Shown here in pieces: positions 11,201 to 22,676 of a DNA stretch of 64,000 nucleotides. The DNA lies in assembly GCA_023159155.1 (NCBI GenBank), contig JAJNNX010000004.1, positions 1,364,001 through 1,428,000 on the forward strand, written 5' to 3'. The stretch comes from Ustulina deusta (lineage: Eukaryota; Ascomycota; Sordariomycetes; Xylariales; Xylariaceae). The notes under the pieces are model-generated. The model was not told the origin of the DNA and made no database searches. It saw only the letters and a list, made by a program, of their open reading frames with translations. Position numbers and translations under genes: made by a program. Positions within the stretch are counted from its first letter, which is position 1. Every line of letters starts with the position of its first letter.

Positions 11201-13932
11201 TCTTAAAGCGTATTTTTTACTATTAAGTTCTAGTACTATATTGAACCCTAGTTATAATAGTAGCAAGGTTTTAGATTCCTTTTTTAAAAAGAACTTTTCT
11301 AGATATAATAATTAAAAAAGCAAAAAATTTCGTACTAATTTTATATACTTAAAGTCTTTTTTTTTTAGAAATAAAATAGGTTTACTATTAAAAGTCTTTT
11401 ATAATACTACTTAGTTAATTTAAATCTATTTCCCTTATAAAATACTAATTACTTTTAAGTTTTTTCTAAATAGTTTAGTATTATTATTCTTAATTATTAC
11501 AAACTTAATTATAATAAGCTCCTATAAAATCCTTTTAGCTAACTATTCCTACCTATTTTAATAAAAGTAGTTCTAAAAATCTTATAAAATTTTTTTAATA
11601 GTAGCTTGGTTTTTTTTTTTTTTAAAAATTACTATACGAACCTTTTTTATTTTAAGTTTAAAAGTTCTAAGTTTTTTTTATATTTTCTTAATCTTAGTTA
11701 TACTTAGAATAATTATTTTAGTTCTAAAAAATTGTTTTAATATTTAATAATATTTTTTTAATATTTAATTATATTAATCAGCATTTTTTTATATTTTTAG
11801 GTTTATAATTTGTTGTTTATAGCTAAATAGTTCAACTGTAATTATAAGAAAGAACTAAGCTAATAAAAATAAATTATTTAGCCAGATTAGCTATTGTTTT
11901 TAAATCTTTATTAAAACATCTTGCTTTACTAACCATTTAATACTAATAATAACATTATAACTAAAATTAATAACCTAGAACGTTTGATCTTTAAACTATT
12001 AATTATTAATTTTTATTATATATATTAAATATTTATAGACTTTGCTAACTACCTTACTATAGTAATCGCAAAATTTCTAAAGTTCTACTAGATAGACCAC
12101 TTTTGCTTTTAACTATCGCTTGACTTATTATATAAATTTACAGCTAATTATTAAAAAAATATAAGCTTTAATATTATATAAAACTAAAATTTTTATTTTA
12201 ATATTATTAATTTATAACTTAACAAATATTTTAAAAATAATTGATTTGTTTTAGTTATATATTTTAGCTAAAATAAATAAAAAGACTAACAAAAAGACTT
12301 CTATTAGTTTTATTTGTTTTCCAAATCGGATAAACTACCCGAGCTATTTTTGTTAGGTGCTTTTTTTACTAGCTAAACACCTAAGACCTTAGGTTTTCAG
12401 TTAAGGCAATCAATTAATATATGCCTTTTTTTACTATAAATAAAGTAGGTCTTATTATCCTAATAGGCTTTCTTTTTTTTTGTAGTTAAGGCCTATTCTA
12501 ACTATTTTAAAGTAAATATTTTAAAACTTTTAAAATTTACTAAAGATTAGTAGTTAAGTTTACTAAAAGTTTAATTACCTAAGTTTAATCCCTTTTTAGT
12601 CAAGCTTATAAACTTAGTTTATTAGTAATTCTTATAAGCTTGCTTAGCATTATATACTAACTTAATAATTTTATTAATAAATAATTTATAAAAAATATTT
12701 AAATTTATAAAAGCTTTATATAGATCTTTTTTTAAGTTTATATAAAAATAGTCCTATAATTTGTATTTTTATTACAATTCTACAAGTTAATACTTTTAAA
12801 CTAAACTATTAAATATAAAAATAAACTTATTAATATTTTTATCTATCCTATATATATAAGCTTTAAATATTTTATAAGTAGTAACTATTTAATTAAAATT
12901 ATAATAAACTATTAATAAAGCTTAAATTATTTCTATAATACTACTAAATAGTTTTTCAATTAAATAGAAACATATTTTTATAAATTTTTTAGTACGCTTT
13001 TCTAATTAGCTTATAATATACTAAAATTAGCTATTTTTAGTTCAAAAAATAGTAATATCTTTGTTTAACTTTTTTATTAGTTTGTAGACCCAGTTATTAA
13101 ACAGGTTTTTATTTTTTACAAATTTACTAAAATCAGTTCTTTATACTTTAGCTTTTTTAGTATAAAAAAGGTTTAAAATAGTTATAGGTAAGCTAACGGG
13201 TCAAAAAGCAGGCAGGGCAGCAAAGCCGGAAAGTTTAAAGTTAGTATTTCTAAATATGCTTTTTATAGTTAAGTCGCAATAATTTTTTAAGAGCGCTAGA
13301 GTAAGCGTAATAAAAAATTAGCGCTCTACCTTCTTTAGTTATTAGAAAAGTTCTACTAAAACTAACGCAAGATTGCAAGCCTATATAGTTCCGATATTTT
13401 TTGCTATATTTCTAAATATATTATTTATACTAGGTTATTCTAGCTCTAGTTCAAATTCTGCTTTTTTAAGTCCTAATTTTTCGTTTTTTTTAAGTCCTAA
13501 TTCTTTGTTTTTTCTATGTTTTAATGCTTCATTTTCTTTTTTAAATATTAGTTTACCCAAAGCGTCTACAAAAAAGTCTAGTACAAAATATTCTTTTTTT
13601 TTTACAGAAATAAAAATCTCAAAATTATTTAAAAGTAATAAGCTAGTTATACTTTATAACTAAAGTTGTTCTAATCGTTTAAATACCCAAAATAAAATTA
13701 AAGTGTTTAAAGTTAGGTTTCTTATAGATTGTTTGCCTTTAAGTAGCATAAAAATCAAAAGTCTTATTATAGTTATATTAAAGTCAAGTTTGTATTATAA
13801 AATATATAATTTTTAGTATTAAATACACAACTAAAAAAAAAAAGTTTATTTATGTTTTGCTAACCATAGCAAAGTAAAAAATATATATTTTATTAAACAC
13901 TTGTTAGCAAATAATTAGTAAACTTAAAGTAG

Positions 13933-14172
13933 TGCTACGCTTAATCAAATAAAGCTTCTATAGCTAGTTTATTAATACTATAAGCAAAAACTCTAAACTA
14001 AAAAAAAAAAAAAAAAAAAAGGAAAGAAATCAGAATTTATAAAGTAAATAGATATAAACTCTATGTGTGTAGCTACAGAAGTATAGGCTAGTCCGTGCAT
14101 AAACCTTCTATCTTATCGCCCTGTAGGTCTAGAGTCCTTGCAAGTCTCGCCAAGACTGTACTAACCGTCACA
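13933..14172 (-). mobile_element. 5' LTR of Gypsy element A
   Basis: 240 bases, from TGCTACGC to ACCGTCACA on the plus strand, and less altered at its right end than the partner LTR. ACTAA (14173-14177) follows as the right target-site duplication. Confidence 0.9.
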
Positions 14173-14177
14173 ACTAA

Positions 14178-17100
14178 AACAAAATTATAATAATTATATT
14201 ATTAATTTAGATATTTTTATATAAAAAGACTATATAAAATGCTTAGTTATATAAGATATAATATAAATTAATTAATTTTAGAAAAAATCTAAAAGTTTTA
14301 TTATTACTGCTAGTTATATAATCAAACATTTTAATAATTTAAATTTTTAATTAAAAATAATTATAATTTTAATTATAAAGTTATAATTAATACTATATAA
14401 ATAAGAAATAAATAAGTTTTATATATAATTAATATAGCTATATTATTTTAAGCTGCAACTTTTTTTAAATTAATGTTTGTACGAAATGTTTAAGAAGCGC
14501 TATATAAGTGCTAGATTAATATATACTAAAGATTTCCTAATTATATTATATATAATTTAGGTATAAATTTTATATTTAAAAAGTTTTAAAACTAAGCAAA
14601 GATTATAAGCACTTAGTGCTATATAATGCTTATTAAAGCATACTAGGCAATTAGCAAAGTTAAAAAAGCATATAAACTATTTTGTTATATATATAATATT
14701 CTAAAAATAGAACTTAACCTTTATATAAAAAACAAATCAGTTTTACAAATAGTAATTAAAGCTTTAAACAATATAGCTAGACTAAACAGCTTTGTATTAA
14801 CTTTTTTTGTTTTTAAAGCTTACTTTAAAATTAATTAAGATTTATTTTTTTTGCTTAATATTATATAAAGGGCCGAAGTAATTAAGAAAGCTATAAAAAT
14901 ATTATATAAAGAAAGAGCTAAGGTTAAAATTAACCGAGCAATTAATTAATATAATAGCTTTGCTTTATATAATATATTATTTTTATTTTTATATAGTAAA
15001 GTACTAGTATAGCAAAAGAAAAAAGGCTAGAATGGACCGTATAAAATCAAGTTGATTAAGGACCCTAATATAGTTATTAATTTAATAAACAGCCTAATAT
15101 GCTTTTATTAGATATAAGTTAAACTTTATTACTATATAACTAAAAAGGATATTTTGGACAAATATACTAAAAAAAAAGACAAAATATAACTTTTTTAAGC
15201 TTTTATTATACAAAAAAAATACAGACAACCCTTAAAAGCTATAATATTTTATATAACCTTTATATAATAAATTAGTTAACTGTTTTTAACTTTTAAAAAA
15301 AAATAAAATTATACTTTAGCTATTAAGCTATGCAAAGATAGCATTATTAATATATCTAGAGTTTTATTTAAAAAATCTAATGCTATTAAAATTAACAATT
15401 TTATTATATAAAATATATTTTAATTTATAAAATACGATCTAATAAAATATAGCAATATTTGTATTTTTAAGTTCTAGTTTATATAAAAAATCAAAAAAAA
15501 AATAACTAAGCTATATAAAAAGTTCTAACTTATTATATAAAGCTATAATAATACTAAAAAAAAAAAAATATTTATTTAGTTGCTAATAATCTAGTAAATA
15601 AAATAAAAATTATTACTTATATTAGGACTTTTTTTAATTTATAACTTTAACGCCTTAAGCGAACTTTAAAATATTATATAAGTATATATATAATTAAAGA
15701 ACAAATTAGCTAAAAAAATCCTTATATAACTGCTATCCGAACTAAAATTAAAATATTTTAATAAAACAATTTTATAGATTATATAACCTTTATATAGATT
15801 TACTAAATTAAGTTTATACTAATTTAAAATATATTACTAATACTACTATAAAAAGCTTAGTATAACTATTTTTATATATAACTTATGCTTATTTTTTATT
15901 AAAAGACCTTTAGATAACTTTAGTATTACTAAATTATAAATAAACAATATGTTTAGTTTTATATTGCTAAGCTTTTTAAAAAAAAAAAAATACAAATTAT
16001 AGTAAACTAAGTTTTATGCAAAGCTAAAAGAGATACTTTAGCTAAGTTATTTTATAAAGTTTAATAGCGGACAAATTATATTTTTGTCCGAAAAGAATAT
16101 TATTTTAACTTAAAAAAGCTAAATAAACCAATTAGACTAGATTAATCTTTATATAACTAATTTTGTATAGCAATATGTTTTATAATAAGTAAAAAATATA
16201 TATATTAGTAGTATCTGCTAGCCCAAAGCCGCGTATAACTTATGTATAGCTACCTAAATTATATATTTTGAGCTATATAATATTAAGAATTTAAACTAAA
16301 AGATCTAGTAGTAAATAAATAATAAAAATTATAGCCTAACCTTTATACTAATAAACTTATATTATATAAAACTGTTTATTTTTATAAACAGGTTATTTAT
16401 AAATAATATAAATATAACCTTTTAATTTGGATTTATAATTATATTAAGAACTAAACATTATATAAAAAAGAATTTAAGCTTTAAAATTAAAAAAAATATT
16501 ATATATTAGAATTTAAACAAGTGCAAAAAAGTAACTAAAAGTATACTTATAAGTAAATTATATAGTATAATTAATAGTTTTAATAGTACTATTGCTTTTG
16601 ATATAATATTTTTAAAAATTATAACTATGCTATAACTGCTTTTAATTTTAACTGTTTTATGTTTTAATTTAAAATTATTATATAATTATTTTATTAAGCT
16701 CGGCACTATGTAAAAAAAACGCCTAATAATTAATATTATATTATTAAAAAAATTATATAAAAAATAAAAAATTTCTAAAATATAATAGATTAATAATAAA
16801 AATAATCTAATTAATATATTTACAAAAAAAATACTAAACTAAGTTTTAAAAACTTTTGTATTAATAAATAAGTTAATTATATAAATAGAAATATTTATTA
16901 ATAGAACATAAAAAATTATATATAACTATAGCATTTATAAAAAAAAAAGAGTCAGAAGTATAAAAGCAATATATAATAAATTAACTTTAAAAAAAAAAAC
17001 AAACATAAATGCTACTCTTTCTTATTTTTTTTTCTTTATTTTTTTTATTGTATAACTAATTTATTTCTTTTTTTTTAAACGTAATAATTATATTAAGCAT

Positions 17101-17577
17101 TATATAAATGCCAAACATATACTATATAAGTATTACTTTAGAACTTAATAATTTAGCAATAGTTATAAAACAAGTAACTATTATATATTATATAAACATT
17201 TTTTATATATATAGTAATAGTAGTATTATGTAACTAAATAAGGATTATACAAAAGTAACCCTTCTAGCAGAGGATGAGCGCAATCAAATATATAAAAAGT
17301 ATATTAGCAAATATTTGGATTTATATATTAACTAATAGTATAGTAGCAACTTAAGTTTTATTGGTTTATATATAAAAAACAAAAATATTAGTAATATATT
17401 AAAATAAACATATATATAACAAGAAAACAAATATATATATTAATATATAGCGCTATAATAAGCTAATAATTGTTAGAATTATTTATTAGTAGTAATACTA
17501 TATAATAGTTGCTATTTTAGCTAATAATTCTTAGTATATAACTATTATTGCTAAAAAGCTAGATAGTGTTTATTATA

Positions 17578-17617
<40 letters not shown>

Positions 17618-18171
17618 GTGTATAAGGATAAGTAGATATATAAAGCAAAAGATTTTAAAAAATAATAAAAGAACAGAGAGTAACGGAAAACTTAAGTACT
17701 TTTTTATATATAAGTTCTCTTACGTACAAGCTAACCTGATTTCTAATTAATTGATTTTCTTCTATATAAATAACCTGCTTAGTTAACTAAACATAAGCAA
17801 TTTTAAGGGCTTTTAACTAGTAACTACTTATATAAGGCCTACCGACCGGACAAACTAGCTAATTATAAACTTTGCTATTGTATAGAGCAGAAATAAATAT
17901 TTAGCTTTAATTTAAATGGTTACTAAGTAATATTTACTTTATAGTTTTTGACTAACTGTACGGCTAAGGCAGTAGCTTTGTAATATTGTTGTACGACCTT
18001 ATTAGAAAAAAATAATTTATTAATTTAGCAGTTATATATATAAACTAGATTGCTAACTTAGTTGCTTCTCTAGTAGTTAAACTTTTGTATGTATATTTAG
18101 GCAGTTATATAGTTGCTTTTTTTGTTCTTTTTATATAACGGGCGGTTATAACTAAAAAAAAAAATAGCTAA
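14178..18171 (+). mobile_element. Copia B internal region, integrase to RNase H side
   Basis: Continuation of element B after the nested Gypsy. The integrase C-terminal remnant is at about 15000-15125. The reverse transcriptase and RNase H should follow, but only scattered codons can be read. From about 16720 the sequence matches the inverted copy at 61116-62482. It contains an (AT)n run at about 17580-17610 and ends with an A-rich tract before the 3' LTR. Confidence 0.75.
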
Positions 18172-18475
18172 TATTAGAATAATTAGTATTAGTTATAACC
18201 TTATTATATAACTTATATAAAGTATAAGTTTATGTTTAGCTGTTGTATAAATGTTAGCTGGACTTCGGCCGGACAAAAGGGACTTTATTTCTTTTTTGTT
18301 ATGTTAGCTCGTACAATAGCGTGAGCTTTTATATAAATATAAAAAACTTATGCTTTGTACAAACATTTTTTTTCTTTTTTTTTTTTTTATAAATAACATA
18401 GTATAATATATTATATTCTGTTTATGCGTGTTATTTGTTTTTACATACAATATATTGTATATAGCCTATTTAATA
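18172..18475 (+). mobile_element. 3' LTR of Copia element B (LTR-B2)
   Basis: 304 bases starting TATTAGAATAAT (from TGTTGGAATAAC) and ending TTTAATA. It keeps the ATGTTAGCTGGACTTCGGCC core. The target-site copy GCTT follows at 18476-18479, after which the Gypsy A' sequence resumes. Confidence 0.9.
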
Positions 18476-21400
18476 GCTTAATATAAATAATAAATTATTT
18501 TTTTATAATAGGTCTAACGCTATTTTTTAGTTTTAAAATAAATTAAAATATTATTTATATAAATATTTATAAATTTATTTAGAAGTTTTTAGATTTATGT
18601 ATTAATAAAAGCTTGTTACTAAGCAGGTTTTATTTTTAAACTAAATAATAAAACTTTTTATTAAAATATTTTTTTGTAAGTTTAAAAAAAAATAATAATA
18701 TAATTTTATAGTTAATAATAATTAATAAAAAGTTTTAATAATATTTAGTTTTATAAAATAAATAATATTATAATAATTAAATATAATATTATTAATATTT
18801 AAAACTAATATAATTTAGTTTTTTAAATATATATTTTTTTATTAATAATTAATTATAAATTTATATTTAATTAACTTAAATTTAAATATAAATAAAATAA
18901 AAATAATATTTAAGTTTATATTTTATTTAATAAAATTTATAACTAGTAGTTTATTTATAAACTTTTTTTTAAATAAAATAAACTATATAAATATTTAATA
19001 TTAATAAAGTTTAAAAATATATTTTTTACTATTAAATTTTAATATTATATTAAATCTTAATTATAATAGTAATAAAACTTTAGATTTTTTTTTAAAAAAA
19101 ATCTTTTTAAGTATAATAACTAAAAAAGCAAAAAACTTTATATTAACTTTATATATTTAAGATTTTTTTTTTTTAAAAATAAAATCGGTTTATTATTAAA
19201 AGTTTTTTATAATACTACTTAATTAATTTAAATCTATTTTTTTTATAAAATATTAATTATTTTTAAGTTTTTTTTAAGTAGCTTAATATAATTATTTTTA
19301 GTTATTATAAATTTAATTATAATAAGCTTTTTTAGAATTTTTTTAATTAGTTGCTTTTATTTATTTTAATAAGAATAATTTTAAAAGTTTTATATAATTT
19401 TTTTAATAATAGCTTAGTTTTTTTTTTTTTTAAGAGTTACTATATAGACTTTTTTTATTTTAAGTTTAAAAGTTTTAGGTCTTTTTTATATTTTTTTAAT
19501 TTTAGTTATTTTTAAGCTAATTGTTTTATTTTTAAAAAGTTGTTTTAATATTTAATAATATTTTTTAATGTTTAATTATATTAATTAGTATTCTTTTATA
19601 TTTTTAAGTTTATATTTTATTATTTATAGTTAAAAAATTTAGCTATAATTATTAGTAAAAATTAAACTAATAAAAATAAATTATTTAATTAGATTAATTA
19701 TTATTTTTAAGTTTTTATTAAAATATTTTATTTTATTAATTATTTAATACTAATAATAATATGATAACTAAAATTAATAATTTAAAACATTTAGTTTTCA
19801 AATTATTAATTATTAATTTTTATAATATATATTAAATATTTATAGATTTTGCTAACTATTTTGCTTTAGTAGTTATAAAACTTTTAAAGTTTAATTAAAT
19901 AAACTATTTTTATTTTTAATTATTATTTAACTTATTATATAAATTTATAACTAATTATTAAAAAAATATAAGTTTTAATATTATATAAAACTAAAGTTTT
20001 TATTTTAATACTATTAATTTATAATTAAATAAATATTTTAAAAATAATTAATTTATTTTAGTTATATATTTTAGTTAAAATAAGTAAAAAAACTAATAAA
20101 AAATTTTTTATTAGTCCTATTTGTTTTTTAAGTTAAATAAACTACTAGAACTATTTTTATTATAGCTTTTTTTTATTAGTTAAATACTTAAAATTTTAAG
20201 CTTTTAATTAAAGCAGTTAATTAATATATGTTTTTTGTATTATAAATAAAATAAGTTTTATTATTTTAATAAGTTTTTTTTTTTTTATAATTAGTGTTTA
20301 TTTTAATTGTTTTAAAATAAATATTTTAAAACTTTTAAAATTAGCTAAAAATTAATAAGCAGGTTTACTAAAAGTTTAATTATTTAAATTAAATTTTTGT
20401 TTAATTAAATTAATAAATTTAATTTATTAATAGTTTTTATAAATTTGCTTAATATTATATATTAATTTAATAACTTTATTAATAAATAATTTATAAAAAA
20501 TATTTAAATTTATAGAAATTTTATATAAATTTTTTTTTAAGTTTATATCAAAATAGTTTTATAACTTATATTTTTATTATAATTTAGCAAGTTAATATTT
20601 TTAAATTAAACTATTAAATATAAAAATAAACTTATTAATATTTTTATTAGTTTTATATATATAAATTTAAAATATTTTATAAATAATAGTTATTTAATTA
20701 AAATTATAATAAACTATTAATAAAACTTAGATTATTTTAATAATATTATTAAATAATTTTTTAGTTAAATAAAAAAAAATTTTTATTAATTTTTTAATAT
20801 ATTTTGAAAATTAGCTTATAATATATTAAAATTAGCTATTTTTAGTTTAAAATATAATAATATTTTTATTTAGTTTTTTTATTAATTTATAAACCTAATT
20901 ATTAAATAAAGTTTTATTTTTTGTAAACTTACTAAGATTAATTTTTTATATTTTAGTTTTTTTAGTATAAATAAAGTTTAAAGCGCTAAAAAATAAACTA
21001 ATAAAACAAAAAATAAATAAAGTAATAAAACTAAAAAATTTAAAATTAGTGCTTTTAAATATACTTTTTATTATTAAATCGTAATTATTTTTTAAAAATA
21101 TTAAAATAAGTATATTAAAAAATTAATATTTTATTTTTTTTATTTATTAAAAAAGTTCTATTAAAACTAATATAAAATTATAAACTTATATAATTATAAT
21201 ATTTAATATATTATTTATTTTAAATTATTTTAGTTCTAGTTTAGATTTTATTTTTTTAAGTTTTAATTTTTTGTTTTTTTTAAATTTTTTTTTAGATATT
21301 AGTTCGCTTAAAATATTTATAAAGAAATCTAGTGCTTAAAATTTTTTTTTTTATAAAATTTTTTTTTTTAAAATTATTTAATAATAAAAAGCTAGCTATA

Positions 21401-21679
21401 TTTAAAAATTAAAGTTATTCTAATTATTTAAAAGCTAAAAATAAAATTAAATTATTTAAAATTAAATTTTTTACAAATTATTAGTTTTTAAATAATATAA
21501 AAATTAAAAGTTTTATTAAAATTATATTAAAGTTAAGTTTATATTATAAAATATATAATTTTTTATATTAAATATATAACTAAAAATTTTTTTTTATTTA
21601 TATTTTGCTAATTATAACAAAATAAAAAATATATATTTATTAAATATTTATTAATAAATAATTAGTAAGCTTAAAGTAG
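18476..21679 (-). mobile_element. Gypsy copy A', proximal internal part (gag to reverse transcriptase side)
   Basis: Collinear with 10665-13932 of element A, starting GCTTAATATAAATAATAAATTATT. More C has been lost here than in element A, fitting an older insertion. With 3354-4962 it rebuilds about 4.8 kb of one Gypsy element that was already in place when Copia B jumped in. No open frame of significance remains. Confidence 0.85.
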
Positions 21680-21916
21680 TATTATAATTAATTAAATAAA
21701 GCTTTTATAGCTAGTTTATTAATATTATAAACAAAGACTCTAAACTAAAAAAAAAAAAAAAAAAGAAAAGAAATCAGAGTTTATAAAGTAGGTAGATATG
21801 GACTCTATATATATGGCTGCAGAGTTATGGGTTGGTCTGTACGTAGACTTCTTATCTTATCGCCATGTGGGTCTGGAATCCTTGCGGGTCTTGCCAAGAC
21901 TGTACTGACCGTCACA
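21680..21916 (-). mobile_element. 5' LTR of Gypsy copy A', at the edge of the TRM1 island
   Basis: 237 bases collinear with the LTRs at 8016 and 13933, ending GACTGTACTGACCGTCACA. The left half is strongly AT-rich, while the right half (from about 21780) has near-normal composition. The switch from RIP-degraded to normal DNA therefore falls inside this LTR. Confidence 0.85.
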
Positions 21917-22676
21917 AACATGTTCTAGAATATAGACCTACATGGGTAGCTTCTACCCACTAGTGACCCTGGTCCCTAACATAACAGCGGCTGTAACAAG
22001 GCTTTGAAGTCAAGGGCCTAGAACTAAGTCTTTTCAACTAATAATTCTCTTGGGGTCTAAGACACTTTCTATTTATGCTCATTCAGTCAGCCTGTTTCCT
22101 TCATAACGGGCACTCTCTCAGTCTGTTGGGTTGCCTTGCTTTGTTATTAGGTCCTCTGCATATGGATAGGTTTTGTGGCCTAGGCCTCCTCCAATCGCTT
22201 ATATCAAGTGTAACAGCGGCTGACTAGATGGCGTTCTTTGCCTTCGTTTTTAGCAAATAAGGTACGAATGAGTGAAACGTAAGGTAGTAAGTATTCTGTT
22301 CATGAGTACCTAGGTACTTGAGGCTGAGATTGATGACCTATATGTGGTTGCAACCCGAAAGTCGGATCCAGGTACAATTGCCATTCCATTTTACCTTACT
22401 AACCTAAACTCAGATAATGTCCTTGCTCGGGTTGCCTCGATCTACATCGTCCGGAACAATGTTGAGAAATAAAATTCCTCGCCAACCTTACCCAGGCTTG
22501 TGGTGTGGGCCATGTGCGGGGTGCATCTATGTTGAAGAGCTAGGTCTCCTCAGAATCTGGCTTCAGCAAGACGAAAGCAAAGGGTATCAATTGTGATTGT
22601 TCCACATGGCGACTTCGTACATTGTCCAAATCATACAATTACAACATCGGCGCTCATCCAAATCGCTGAGGTAACT
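21917..22676. other. GC-normal spacer downstream of TRM1
   Basis: No gene is recognised. The stretch presumably contains the 3' untranslated region of TRM1, which is transcribed leftwards. A perfect 14-base palindrome AGTACCTAGGTACT lies at 22305-22318. Short frames on the plus strand look like chance. Confidence 0.6.

Larger units (their letters stand above)
8016..14172 (-). mobile_element. Full-length Ty3/Gypsy retrotransposon A, nested in Copia B
   Basis: 6157 bases with two 240-base LTRs and a 5-base target-site duplication. Coding sense is minus. At 8646-8765 the minus strand still reads RLDLQLVGPFKILEK and, after about 25 more residues, FYADRL and a stop. Some 30 residues upstream (about 8850-8880) it reads YLVDFKIGNKVFLK. 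These are the two C-terminal blocks of Gypsy integrases (FKVGDKV and KLD...GPF.I). A purine tract (GGAAAGAGG) next to the LTR at 8016-8255 is the expected polypurine tract and confirms that this is the 3' LTR. Gag would lie near 12500-13900. Reading frames are broken throughout. Confidence 0.9.
4963..18475 (+). mobile_element. Full-length Ty1/Copia retrotransposon B, interrupted by Gypsy A
   Basis: Two same-orientation LTRs (300 and 304 bases) enclose an internal region of about 6.75 kb once the nested Gypsy (8016-14177, including one duplicated target site) is removed. The whole element is then about 7.35 kb. It is flanked by GCTT duplications. Assignment to Copia rests on the plus-strand remnant near 15000-15125. 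Between stops it reads VLV, then NGPYKI and, about 30 residues on, VKLYY, the arrangement of the Copia integrase C-terminus, where a W-x-GPY box precedes the reverse transcriptase. All frames are broken by TAA/TAG stops typical of RIP. Confidence 0.85.

Noticed and set aside
13373..13663. 96-codon plus-strand frame, Ser/Phe-rich
   Set aside because: Antisense to the gag side of minus-strand Gypsy A, an artefact of Lys/Glu-rich codons on the other strand.
17575..17615. (AT)n run, considered as an origin or centromere signal
   Set aside because: The same run occurs in the inverted B copy near 61680, so it is part of the Copia element.
1..21679. Mitochondrial or plasmid origin for the AT-rich DNA
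   Set aside because: Contains nested nuclear-type retrotransposons with target duplications, and the low GC is explained by C-to-T change at CpA; no mitochondrial genes seen.
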